Assembly (NCBI RefSeq): GCF_008000995.1
Contig: NZ_CP042828.1
Location: forward strand, 3,958,882 to 4,022,881
Direction of reading: 5' to 3'
Source: Ruania zhangjianzhongii
GTDB taxonomy: Bacteria; Actinomycetota; Actinomycetes; Actinomycetales; Beutenbergiaceae
DNA: 64,000 bases
Positions 1 to 7,220 of the stretch are shown here, in pieces. The position numbers were made by a program, and so were the translations under genes. Every line of letters starts with the position of its first letter. The first letter of the stretch is position 1. The notes under the pieces are model-generated. The model searched no databases and had not been told where the DNA came from. It saw only the letters and a program-made list of their open reading frames with translations.

Positions 1-236
1 CGTCGGGGTCATACTCCTCGCGTGCTTCGTCCAGGGCGGCGACGACGTCGATCTCCCGTCGAGGCTCGTTGCTCCGTCGCTGTCTGGCGATCCAGTCCCT
101 CGAGCGTTGGCTTGGCCAGGTCGCGTTGCAGCACCTTGGTGACGTAGTCCGACATGGTCATCCGTTCGCTTCGGGCACGCTCCTTCAGAGCCGCGTGCAG
201 TTCGTTCGGGAGGTTGCGTACCTGAAGCATCTTCAC
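1..236 (-). pseudogene. FitA-type ribbon-helix-helix antitoxin, apparently frameshifted
   Basis: The N-terminus (KMLQVRNLPNELHAALKERA) is a typical FitA/VapB-like ribbon-helix-helix domain that would bind operator DNA and neutralise a PIN-domain toxin. The start is GTG at 236 or ATG at 230. As read, the frame ends at 9 with an arginine-rich tail unlike the family. Removing one base of the CCC run at 97-99 gives LEDWIARQRRSNEPRREIDV and then an acidic stretch ending EAREEYDPD, which is the normal C-terminus of these antitoxins and stays open to the window edge. The partner toxin would lie to the left, outside the window. The frameshift may be real decay or a base-call error. Confidence 0.7.
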
Positions 237-331
237 TCGATCAGTGTTTCATGTGCAGCACATGTTCGCCATGCTGTGGATAACTGTGGAGCTCAGGTCG
301 CGCTCACCCAACTCAGTCAACATTTACTACG

Positions 332-366
332 CAAAGTGTCACCAAGATCGTGCCACTTTGTACACT
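332..366 (+). promoter_or_regulatory. Inverted-repeat operator and -10 box of the abiEi/abiEii operon
   Basis: CAAAGTGTCAC (332-342) and GTGCCACTTTG (350-360) form an 11-bp inverted repeat with one mismatch and a 7-nt spacer. TACACT (361-366) directly follows as a -10 hexamer, placing the transcript start at about the ATG at 373, so the message would be leaderless. AbiEi-family antitoxins are known to bind inverted repeats in their own promoters; that this repeat is the AbiEi site is inference from its position. Confidence 0.6.
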
Positions 367-372
367 AATTGG

Positions 373-1005
373 ATGTCCTCTATGAAGGCTGTCCGGATAA
401 TCGGCCGAGCGCCGATGCAGACCGTCCGCGCACAAGCCCTGGAAGGAGCTTACGCTCGTCCACGCAAGGCCTTGGCCGATCTCGAACAGCGCGGCGTTGT
501 GCACAAGCTCGCCTACGGCTATTACTGCCTCGTCCCGGCCAACATGAACCCAGACACCTGGCTTCCGGAGTTGGAGACGGCCGGCGCTGGAGTCGGAGCT
601 GCCATCTGGGGCGACGGCGTGGCTGTTCTGATGGGGCAAAGCGCTGCCCGAGTTCACGGAGCACTGCCCCGCGCCACCGGAGAAGCCGTCGTGGCCGCGC
701 CAACCGGACACCGGCTGATCCCGCTGGCCGACAGGCACGCAACGATTCGGTTCGTCACCCGCGACGTCGAAGTTCTGGAGGCAGTGAGGGTTCGTACCGA
801 GCTCGGCAGAGCGCTGGCCACCACGCCAGCGCAGACCGTACTGGACCTGGCGCGCGACCCGAAGGCGGCTGACCAATCCGAGCGGATCGCCGTCATCAAA
901 GCCCTGCTCGCGCAGACCAGCCTGGATGAGGTGGTGGAAGTCGCCGACACACAGGGCCGGACTAGGTCGGCATTGGAGCGCGTGCGGAAGTTAGCCGCCT
1001 CATGA
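373..1005 (+). CDS. Type IV toxin-antitoxin system antitoxin, AbiEi family
   Basis: A 210-residue protein with an N-terminal winged-helix segment (about residues 1-50, MKAVRIIGRAPMQTVRAQAL, then RGVVHKLAYGYYCLVP) and a C-terminal antitoxin domain ending in leucine/arginine-rich helices. AbiEi proteins repress their operon and counteract the AbiEii nucleotidyltransferase. The frame is open back to 244, but ATG 373 (or 382) gives the family N-terminus and sits 6 nt after a TACACT -10 box. The stop overlaps the toxin start by 4 nt (ATGA), so the two genes are translationally coupled. The gene looks intact. Confidence 0.8.
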   Translation: MSSMKAVRIIGRAPMQTVRAQALEGAYARPRKALADLEQRGVVHKLAYGYYCLVPANMNPDTWLPELETAGAGVGAAIWGDGVAVLMGQSAARVHGALPRATGEAVVAAPTGHRLIPLADRHATIRFVTRDVEVLEAVRVRTELGRALATTPAQTVLDLARDPKAADQSERIAVIKALLAQTSLDEVVEVADTQGRTRSALERVRKLAAS

Positions 1006-2066
1006 GCGCACTGGACGAGGAGATGGACACGGTCGCTGCGGCGTTTGGAGTCTCCGCCGGTCAGGTCGCGCGCGATCGCTTGATCTCCCACACATTGGCA
1101 GCCATCTCTCGCGACGTGGGACTTGATGATCTGATCTTCTTTGGCGGGACGGCACTGTCGCGGACCCACCTTCAGGGTGTGCGCATGTCGGAAGACATCG
1201 ATCTGATCGCCACCGGTCATCGAGCCACCATCGCTGCCACCATCCAACGCGCCGTGCGAAGCCTGCGACGCACCCATGGAACCGCCACCTGGGAGCCACC
1301 GCTCACCGAGACCCGCGAGACCGAGCCATCGGTGCTACGCATCGACGGCGATCTATCGGTGCGGGTGCAACTGCTGAGCCAGGCTGGATATCCGCAATGG
1401 CCGACCGAAGTGCGGAGCATCATGCAGCGGTACTCGGACGCGCCGCCAGCCCGGCTTCGGGTGCTGACCGCGCCCGCTTTCGCGGCGGCCAAGCTGTCGG
1501 CTTGGCTCGATCGCCATGCCAGCCGAGACCTGTACGACCTCTATGCGATGGCTCGGTGCGATCTCATCACTCCTGAGTCCGTCAACCTCTTCACCCGTCA
1601 CGGCTCACTCACTCGGCTCCCGGGAGGCTGGGCCTGGTCTGAGCCGCCTAGCCTCGAACAGTGGAGGATCGATCTTGGGCATCAGCTGCGGCTGAAGCGA
1701 CCGCCGGTGGCTGATCGGCCGTCCGGCCTCACCCGTGCAACCGCGCCAGGAACTCCCGGGTCCGCGGCTGCTGCGGGTCACCGAGCACCTGCTCCGGCGG
1801 CCCGGACTCCAGCACCTGGCCGCCGTCGAGGAAGCAGACCTGGTCGGCCACCCGGCGGGCGAAGCCCATCTCGTGGGTGGCGATCAGCATCGTCATCCCC
1901 TCATCGCGCAGGCCGGCGAGCAGGTCGAGCACCTCGCCGATCAGCTCCGGGTCCAGCGCCGAGGTCACCTCGTCCAGCAGCAGCAGCTCCGGGTCGTTCA
2001 CCAGGGCGCGGGCGATCGCTGCGCGCTGCGCCTGACCGCCGGAGAGCTGGTCCGGATAGGCGGTGA
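1002..2066 (+). CDS. AbiEii-family nucleotidyltransferase toxin, 3' end lost
   Basis: Residues 1-237 match the AbiEii/MenT-like nucleotidyltransferase family: GGTALSR at 48-54, SEDIDL at 63-68 (metal-binding acidic pair) and the conserved AAKLSAWLDRHASRDLYDLY helix at 162-181. Family members normally continue with a short helical tail ending near residue 260. Here the family-like sequence stops around PPVAD (about nt 1715), just before the end of the convergent ABC gene at 1729. From there to 2066 the frame is only the antisense of that gene (proline/arginine/glycine-rich). The catalytic core is present, so toxicity may or may not remain. I read it as a toxin truncated at its 3' end by a rearrangement. 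Confidence 0.7.
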   Translation: MSALDEEMDTVAAAFGVSAGQVARDRLISHTLAAISRDVGLDDLIFFGGTALSRTHLQGVRMSEDIDLIATGHRATIAATIQRAVRSLRRTHGTATWEPPLTETRETEPSVLRIDGDLSVRVQLLSQAGYPQWPTEVRSIMQRYSDAPPARLRVLTAPAFAAAKLSAWLDRHASRDLYDLYAMARCDLITPESVNLFTRHGSLTRLPGGWAWSEPPSLEQWRIDLGHQLRLKRPPVADRPSGLTRATAPGTPGSAAAAGHRAPAPAARTPAPGRRRGSRPGRPPGGRSPSRGWRSASSSPHRAGRRAGRAPRRSAPGPAPRSPRPAAAAPGRSPGRGRSLRAAPDRRRAGPDRR

Positions 2067-2514
2067 CTTTGTCCGCCAGGCCCACCCGGGTGAGCATCTC
2101 CACCGCGGCGGCCTCGGCCTCGTCCTTATCCCGCTTGTGCACCAGCCGCGGGGCGAGGGTGATGTTGTCCAGCACACGCATGTGCGCGAACAGGTTGTAG
2201 GCCTGGAACACCATGCCGAGCCGGGCGCGGACCGCATCGGCGTTCACCCACGGGTCGGCGATGTCCACCCCACGCAGCTCGATCGACCCATCGTCGATGT
2301 CCTCGAGCAGGTCGACGGCGCGCAGCAGCGTGGACTTGCCCGACCCGGACGCCCCGATCAGCACCACACAGGAGTGCTCGGCCACCTGCAGATCCACACC
2401 GCCCAGCACCAGGTGATCCCCGAAGGACTTGCGCACCCCACGCAAGCGCAGCAACGAGGCGGGCGAACCGCCCGAGGTGAGCTCCGCCGTCGACGGCTGG
2501 ATCGGATCGCTCAT
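1729..2514 (-). CDS. Polar amino acid ABC transporter, ATP-binding protein
   Basis: A 261-residue ATPase of the GlnQ/HisP type that energises amino-acid import at the inner face of the membrane. Walker A GASGSGKST at 54-62, Q-loop FQ at 103-104, signature LSGGQ at 157-161, Walker B LLLLDE at 177-182 and a switch histidine in ATHEMGF. Start ATG 2514 overlaps the permease stop (ATGA). It is the last gene of a binding protein-permease-ATPase operon read leftward and runs tail-to-tail into the truncated toxin. The substrate cannot be told from the sequence; glutamine, glutamate or cystine are all possible. Confidence 0.92.
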   Translation of the reverse strand: MSDPIQPSTAELTSGGSPASLLRLRGVRKSFGDHLVLGGVDLQVAEHSCVVLIGASGSGKSTLLRAVDLLEDIDDGSIELRGVDIADPWVNADAVRARLGMVFQAYNLFAHMRVLDNITLAPRLVHKRDKDEAEAAAVEMLTRVGLADKVTAYPDQLSGGQAQRAAIARALVNDPELLLLDEVTSALDPELIGEVLDLLAGLRDEGMTMLIATHEMGFARRVADQVCFLDGGQVLESGPPEQVLGDPQQPRTREFLARLHG

Positions 2515-3389
2515 CGGATCGCCCCCGCCACACCGCGGGCACCGCGCCAACCCCGGCGGGCGTTGTAGGCATCCACAGCTCGGGTAAGTGGGATGGACAC
2601 CAGCAGGAAGAGGAACCCGGCAGCCACGTACGGAGTGAAGTTGTAGTCGCCACTGACCGCGATCTGCGCCACCCGGATCGCGTCCACCGCACCGAGGATG
2701 GAGATCAACCCAGAATCCTTCTGCAGCGCGACCACCATGTTCAGCAGCGCCGGCACCACATTGCGCACCGCCTGCGGCACCACGATCCGGCGAGTGGTCT
2801 GCGCCTTGGTCAGCCCCAGCGCGCGGGCCGCCGCCACCTGCGCCGGGTGCACCGCCTCGATCCCGGAGCGGAAGATCTCCGCGAGGTAGGCGCTGTAAGT
2901 CAGCACCAGCGCCAGCGTGCCCAGGAACGCAGCCTGGATCGGCATCCACGGCAGCCGCAGCGCCGGCAGACCGAACCCGACCACCAGTAGCACCAGCAGC
3001 ACCGGAACCCCGCGGAAGATGTCCACGAACGCCACCACGGCCGCGCGGAGCGGGAACAGTGCGGGCGCAGTGGTGGTGCGCGCGATCGCCAGCAACAGCC
3101 CGAGCACCAGCGAAATCACCCCCGCGATCACCCAGACCCGCAGGTTCAACCACAGCCCGTCGGCGAGCGCGGGCAGCATCTCCACGAACCGGCCCGGGTC
3201 GAAGAACGCCTCCCGAGTGCGCTCCCAGCCGGGCGAGCTCACCAGCACCCACCAGGCCAGCGCAGCGACGACCACTGTGGAGGCCAGTGCCACCAGGAAC
3301 GACCGGCGCCGGCCTCGACGGCGGTAGGCAGCCCGGACGAGCGCCTGCTCGGTGGGTTCGTGGGCCGCCGCCGGCCGATCTGCTGCCAT
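2511..3389 (-). CDS. Amino acid ABC transporter permease (HisM/GlnP type)
   Basis: A 292-residue membrane protein with a polar, arginine-rich N-terminus (RRRGRRR), a first membrane span near residues 33-52, then about five spans containing the polar amino-acid permease domain. The coupling loop reads EAVHPAQVAAARALGLTKAQT, the EAA motif that docks on the ATPase. The frame is open to 3437, but ATG 3389 lies 11 nt beyond the binding-protein stop and is preferred because the longer form would overlap that gene. A single permease gene implies a homodimeric channel. Confidence 0.9.
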   Translation of the reverse strand: MAADRPAAAHEPTEQALVRAAYRRRGRRRSFLVALASTVVVAALAWWVLVSSPGWERTREAFFDPGRFVEMLPALADGLWLNLRVWVIAGVISLVLGLLLAIARTTTAPALFPLRAAVVAFVDIFRGVPVLLVLLVVGFGLPALRLPWMPIQAAFLGTLALVLTYSAYLAEIFRSGIEAVHPAQVAAARALGLTKAQTTRRIVVPQAVRNVVPALLNMVVALQKDSGLISILGAVDAIRVAQIAVSGDYNFTPYVAAGFLFLLVSIPLTRAVDAYNARRGWRGARGVAGAIR

Positions 3390-3400
3390 CGGCGCCCCGG

Positions 3401-4270
3401 TCAGCTCAGCTCGGGGATACCGTCGGTGTTCAGCCACTCGCTCGCGAGCGCGTCCAGCGTGCCGTCGGTGCGCAGCGCTTCCACAGCGTCGGAGACGCAG
3501 GTGGTCAGCGAGGACTCGACGTCCAGCACGAAGCCGAGCTGCGCCGGCTCACCGGAGGCAGGCAGGGTGCCGATCACGGAGGTGTCCGGGAAGTACACCG
3601 TGGAGGCGGACACGCCCTGGCTCACGTCCATCACCACGGCGTCGATCTGCCCGCTGCTCATCGCCTGCATCGCCATCCCGGCGTCGTCATAGGGCACCAG
3701 CTCGACGGTGTCCCCCCAGGCGGCCTCGGCATCGGTCAAGGAGGTCTGCCCGGCGGTCACGCCGATCCGGGCACCCTCGAGGTCGGTCAGCGCGCTCGCC
3801 TCGGCGTAGTCACCGGAGTCGGCCACCACCACCCCCTGATAGGTGTCCAGGTACGGGGCGGAGAAGTCCACCACCTCGGCCCGCTCGGGGGTGATCGTGG
3901 TCTGGTAGGCGGCGAAGTCGAACGGCTTGATGTTCGGGGCGATGATCTGCTCGAAGGTGACGTTCTCCCAGGTCACGTCCTCTTCGGCGAAGCCGAGCTG
4001 ATCAGCGACGGCGTAGACCAGCGCGGACTCGAAGCCCTCCCCGGTGGTCGGGTCCTCACCCACGTACCAGGGCTCGTACGGGGTGGACGTGCCGACGGTC
4101 AGCGTGCCCTCGGTGAGAGTCTCCAGCGCAGCCGGATCGCAGGTCGCGGTCTCGGTGCCTTCGCCGCCCTGGTCGGCAGTGGTGCCGCCATTGCTGCTGT
4201 CACCACCCGAACACGCGGTCAGGGCCAGTGCGAGGGCGGCAGTGGTCAGGACAAGAGCACGACGGCGCAC
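3401..4270 (-). CDS. Amino acid ABC transporter substrate-binding lipoprotein
   Basis: A 289-residue family 3 solute-binding protein. The N-terminus is a lipoprotein signal (MRRRALVLTTAALALALTAC, lipid-modified Cys20) followed by a Gly/Ser/Thr linker. The mature part opens with the TLTVGTSTPYEPWY strand typical of the fold and includes FDFAAYQTTITPERAEVVDFS, which lines the ligand cleft. It heads the importer operon. The anchored protein would capture the amino acid outside the membrane and deliver it to the permease. Confidence 0.93.
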   Translation of the reverse strand: MRRRALVLTTAALALALTACSGGDSSNGGTTADQGGEGTETATCDPAALETLTEGTLTVGTSTPYEPWYVGEDPTTGEGFESALVYAVADQLGFAEEDVTWENVTFEQIIAPNIKPFDFAAYQTTITPERAEVVDFSAPYLDTYQGVVVADSGDYAEASALTDLEGARIGVTAGQTSLTDAEAAWGDTVELVPYDDAGMAMQAMSSGQIDAVVMDVSQGVSASTVYFPDTSVIGTLPASGEPAQLGFVLDVESSLTTCVSDAVEALRTDGTLDALASEWLNTDGIPELS

Positions 4271-4380
4271 GATGAACCTTTCCCGGGACAGCGGTCATCA
4301 CCTGAACTGTAAAGCATTCGGCACTGGGCGGGACCGGTCGCTGGTGAGAGGTGATCGGGCTCACAGCACGGCGCCCGCTC

Positions 4381-4400
4381 AGCGCTTCCGCTGAAGCGTT
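4381..4400. repeat. Palindromic repeat, copy A (CGCT loop)
   Basis: AGCGCTTC-CGCT-GAAGCGTT folds into an 8-bp stem (one G-T pair) with a 4-nt loop. It is the first of four related CGCTTCCGCNGAAGCG elements between 4381 and 7201. It lies 12 nt before copy B, in the gap between the importer and the HNH gene. Confidence 0.75.
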
Positions 4401-4412
4401 CCGGGCCGGGAG

Positions 4413-4430
4413 GCGCTTCCGCGGAAGCGC
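4413..4430. repeat. Palindromic repeat, copy B (perfect 18-bp palindrome)
   Basis: GCGCTTCCGCGGAAGCGC is identical to its reverse complement. Together with copy C at 5951 it brackets the DUF222/HNH gene. Its role is unknown; a site for the neighbouring nuclease, a REP-like element or a protein-binding site are all possible. Confidence 0.8.
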
Positions 4431-4450
4431 ATACCCGCCGACCGGTGGCC

Positions 4451-4505
4451 AGCACCGACATTGTCGGCCGGCCAGCAATGTCGGCCGGCCGGCAATGTCG
4501 GTGCT
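4451..4505. repeat. 17-bp tandem repeat inside a 13-bp inverted repeat
   Basis: AGCACCGACATTG (4451-4463) is the exact reverse complement of CAATGTCGGTGCT (4493-4505). Between them a 17-bp unit beginning GTCGGCCGGCC is repeated at 4463-4479 and 4480-4496 with one difference, so CAATGTCGG occurs twice in direct and once in inverted orientation. The array sits immediately upstream of the SOS-type box of the HNH gene. Confidence 0.75.
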
Positions 4506-4511
4506 CGCTCC

Positions 4512-4532
4512 TAGTATCGAACACCTATTCGA
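4512..4532 (+). promoter_or_regulatory. SOS (LexA) box and -10 element of the HNH gene
   Basis: TCGAACACCTATTCGA (4517-4532) matches the actinobacterial LexA consensus TCGAAC-N4-GTTCGA at all but one position. TAGTAT (4512-4517) overlaps its left edge as a -10 hexamer, so LexA binding would block the promoter. The ATG follows at 4550. DNA-damage induction of the nuclease gene is therefore likely but untested. Confidence 0.65.
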
Positions 4533-4549
4533 AGAGGACGGTGAGGACG

Positions 4550-5944
4550 ATGACGGCCAACGCCGATGACCGGAACACGCCCGCAGGGAAGCGGCCCGCC
4601 GGGGACGATCTGAGCGAGCGGCCGGTGTGGCAGCTAGCAGCAGAGCTGGGCTCCCTCGCGGCCGGGATCGCGGCCAGCACCTGCCGGTTCCTGGTGCTGC
4701 TCGGTGAGTTCGACGCGCGCGACGGGTGGGGGCACTATGCCGGAGTCACCTCCAGCACGCACTGGCTGTCCTGGCAGTGCGGGATGGCCGCGGTGACGGC
4801 TCGGGAACAGGTCCGGGTGGCTCGTGCGATGCGCAGTCTGCCGCTGACGTGCGCCGAGTTCGGGGCGGGCCGGCTGAGCTATTCGAAAGTGCGGGCGATC
4901 ACTCGGGTGGCCACCCCGGAGAACGAGGCGGAGCTGGTGCAGGTGGCCGAGGCGGGCACCGCAGACCAGGTGCAGCGCTTCTGTGCCGGGGTGCGCACCG
5001 CCGCCGGTTCCCTGGCGGAGGTCAACGAGCGCCATGACCGCGCAGCGGTGACCTACCGGACCCTCGACGACGGGTCGGTGAGCGTCTCGGTGCGGTGCTC
5101 GCCGGAGCAGGGTGCGGTGATCGTCGACCGGCTGCACGAGGCGCGTGAATACCTGAAACGGACCGCCGCGGATCAGGACGAGTCGGGCTACTCGCTGCTC
5201 GATGCCCTGGTGCTGGTCTGCGAACAGTCCGAGATCGAGGCCGGCGCGAGCCGGACCCGTGGGTCCCGGCGGGCGGAGACCGTGCTGCACACCACACTGG
5301 CGGATCTCGCCGGTACACCGGTGACCGCGAACCAAGGCCCACCCGCCCTCATCGGCCCACGGCTGGAGTCCGGTGCGGCACTGCACCCGGAGACAGCGCG
5401 CCGGCTGGCCTGCGACTCCGGGCTGGTGACGCACCTGCACGAGGACGGCTCCGCTCCCCCGGGCGACTGGGTCCGGCCGAACCCTCGGCCCGGCCGCACT
5501 GTGGACCTCGGCCGGCGGCGGCGCCTGCCCAGCGCCGCCCTGTTCCGGGCGATGTGGGACCGGGACCACGGCTGTGTCTATCCCGGCTGTGGGCGGCGGC
5601 AGTACCTGCACGGTCATCACCTGGTGCACTGGGTCCGCGGTGGACGCACCGACCTGGACAACATGGTCCTGCTCTGCGGGGAGCACCATCGTCGGCTGCA
5701 CGAAGGCGGCTACCAGATGCGGCGCGGGCCGGGTGGACCGATCGTCGTGCTGACGCCGGACGGCAGCCCGGTGTCGCAGCCGAGCAGCACAGCCAACGGG
5801 CCCGTTGTCCCGGCGGCTGAGGATGCATCGTTGGTCGCTCTCGACGGCGGCCGGTTGCACCTGGCCTACGCCGTCTCCACTGTGGTGACGAACTGGGCAC
5901 GACGGCGCCAGCTCGCCGCCGAGCAGGACGGTCACGCGGCGTAG
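4550..5944 (+). CDS. DUF222 and HNH-endonuclease domain protein (13E12 repeat-like)
   Basis: A 464-residue protein with an N-terminal DUF222 region (about 20-300, WQLAAELGSLAAGIAASTCR and SYSKVRAITRVA) and a C-terminal HNH nuclease module near 342-390: CVYPGC, the metal-binding HGHHLVHW, the DNMVLLC cysteine and the final HHRRLHEGG. The family is expanded in Actinobacteria and includes the M. tuberculosis 13E12 repeat proteins. ATG 4550 is preceded by GGTGAGGACG; upstream in-frame codons run into the repeats. The SOS-type box and flanking palindromes suggest a mobile or damage-responsive element. Its cutting activity and target are unknown. Confidence 0.85.
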   Translation: MTANADDRNTPAGKRPAGDDLSERPVWQLAAELGSLAAGIAASTCRFLVLLGEFDARDGWGHYAGVTSSTHWLSWQCGMAAVTAREQVRVARAMRSLPLTCAEFGAGRLSYSKVRAITRVATPENEAELVQVAEAGTADQVQRFCAGVRTAAGSLAEVNERHDRAAVTYRTLDDGSVSVSVRCSPEQGAVIVDRLHEAREYLKRTAADQDESGYSLLDALVLVCEQSEIEAGASRTRGSRRAETVLHTTLADLAGTPVTANQGPPALIGPRLESGAALHPETARRLACDSGLVTHLHEDGSAPPGDWVRPNPRPGRTVDLGRRRRLPSAALFRAMWDRDHGCVYPGCGRRQYLHGHHLVHWVRGGRTDLDNMVLLCGEHHRRLHEGGYQMRRGPGGPIVVLTPDGSPVSQPSSTANGPVVPAAEDASLVALDGGRLHLAYAVSTVVTNWARRRQLAAEQDGHAA

Positions 5945-5950
5945 CGGTAC

Positions 5951-5966
5951 CGCTTCCGCGGAAGCG
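5951..5966. repeat. Palindromic repeat, copy C (perfect 16-bp palindrome)
   Basis: CGCTTCCGCGGAAGCG is the core of copy B repeated 1.5 kb downstream, in the 36-bp gap between the convergent stops of the HNH and lhgO genes. It could also serve as a bidirectional hairpin terminator, though no T-run follows. Confidence 0.75.
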
Positions 5967-5980
5967 CTCAGCGGCGTTGC

Positions 5981-7168
5981 TCAGCCGAGCGATGCGACGA
6001 TGTGCTCGGCGATCGCCAGCGACGCGGTGGCACCCGGAGACGGCGCGTTGCGCACCTGAACGAGCGGGCCACGCTGCTCGATGGCAAAGTCGTCCAGCAG
6101 CCGGCCATCCCGGGTCATCGCCTGGGCCCGGATGCCGCGCCCGACGGGGGTCAGCCGCGCGCCTTCCAGCGCCGGGACGTAGCTGCGCGCCTCGGTGAGG
6201 AACCTCTCCGGGGAGAGCACGCCCGCCAGCTCACGCACCGCCGTCGGCATGTTCCTGGCGGCGAAGCGCCAGAACCCTGGCCAGCGTGCGACCTCGGCGA
6301 GGTCCCGCGGGCTGACCTGGCCCCGGTAACCCTCCCGAGCGCCGGACAGGAACGCATTCGGGCCGACGGTGAGCGCGCCGTCGACGCGCCGGGTCAGGTG
6401 CATGCCGAGGAAGGGGTAGCGCGGGTCCGGCACCGGGTAGATCAGGCCGCGGGTGAGGTGGGTGTGCGCGTCGTCGATCCGGTAGTACTGGCCGAAGAAC
6501 GGGATGATCGCCGGTTCCCGGTCGCCGCCGGCAGTGCGGGCGAGGCGGTCCGAGGCCAGACCCGCGCAGGCCACCACCCGGTCGAAGAGCTGCGGAGAAG
6601 TCTCCGGGTCGGTGACCACCCGGACCCCGCGGGTCACTGGCACCACAGCGTGCACCCGGTGCCCGAGGAGCAGTCGTCCCCCGGCGGCCCGGACGTCCTC
6701 GGCGAGCGCCCGGGTGATCGCCGCGTAGTCCACTACCGCAGTGGTCGGGGAGAGCATCGCGGCCACCCCGACCGCCTCCGGCTCCACCTCGGCGAGCCCG
6801 GCCGGACCGACCATCTCGACACCGGGCACCCCGTTCGCCCGAGCGCGCTCGGCGATCGCTTGCAGCCGGGTGTGTTCCTCGGCGTCGCGGGCGATCAGCA
6901 CCTTGCCGCACTCCAGGTAGTCCAGCTCCCGGCCGATGCAGAACTCCCGCAGCAGCTCCACCCCGCGGCGGCAGAGCCGGGCCTTCAGCGACCCGGGCGG
7001 GTAGTAGAGACCGGCGTGCACTACTCCGGAGTTGTGCCCGGACTGGTGCGCGGCGAGGTGGTCTTCCTTCTCGAACAGGGTGAGCTCGGCGCCGGGGTCG
7101 CGGCGCAGAATCTCCCGCGCCACAGCACAGCCGAGGATCCCGCCGCCGACCACCGCGTAGCTCGTCAC
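5981..7168 (-). CDS. lhgO: L-2-hydroxyglutarate oxidase/dehydrogenase (LhgO family)
   Basis: A 395-residue FAD-dependent enzyme of the DAO superfamily that oxidises L-2-hydroxyglutarate to 2-oxoglutarate, usually at the membrane with electrons passed to the respiratory chain. The N-terminal Rossmann motif VVGGGILGCAVAREIL binds FAD, HQSGHNSGVVHAGLYYPPGS is the family hallmark, and FGQYYRIDD with YPVPDPRYPFLGMHLTRRVDG forms the substrate side. A C-terminal GATASLAIAEHI segment closes the FAD site. It follows add on the same strand after 52 nt containing palindrome D, so it may be separately transcribed. Confidence 0.88.
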   Translation of the reverse strand: MTSYAVVGGGILGCAVAREILRRDPGAELTLFEKEDHLAAHQSGHNSGVVHAGLYYPPGSLKARLCRRGVELLREFCIGRELDYLECGKVLIARDAEEHTRLQAIAERARANGVPGVEMVGPAGLAEVEPEAVGVAAMLSPTTAVVDYAAITRALAEDVRAAGGRLLLGHRVHAVVPVTRGVRVVTDPETSPQLFDRVVACAGLASDRLARTAGGDREPAIIPFFGQYYRIDDAHTHLTRGLIYPVPDPRYPFLGMHLTRRVDGALTVGPNAFLSGAREGYRGQVSPRDLAEVARWPGFWRFAARNMPTAVRELAGVLSPERFLTEARSYVPALEGARLTPVGRGIRAQAMTRDGRLLDDFAIEQRGPLVQVRNAPSPGATASLAIAEHIVASLG

Positions 7169-7183
7169 GGCTCCACGATAGGG

Positions 7184-7201
7184 GCGCTTCCGCTGAAGCG
7201 C
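7184..7201. repeat. Palindromic repeat, copy D (CGCT loop)
   Basis: GCGCTTC-CGCT-GAAGCGC is a 7-bp perfect stem with the same 4-nt loop as copy A, in the same orientation. It lies between the add stop and the lhgO start. Copies A and D thus flank HNH plus lhgO, while B and C flank HNH alone. Confidence 0.75.
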
Positions 7202-7220
7202 TGCGAACTCAGTGCAGCGG

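Noticed and set aside
275-283. TGTGGATAA, a perfect DnaA-box (TTATCCACA) on the minus strand, and a second one at 34226-34234
   Set aside because: Single isolated boxes without clusters, an AT-rich unwinding region or dnaA/dnaN nearby; not an origin.
1729-3252. A 507-residue frame spanning the ABC ATPase and the permease region
   Set aside because: Only the part after ATG 2514 is the ATPase; the upstream half is the permease gene read in another frame and is alanine/glycine/arginine-rich.
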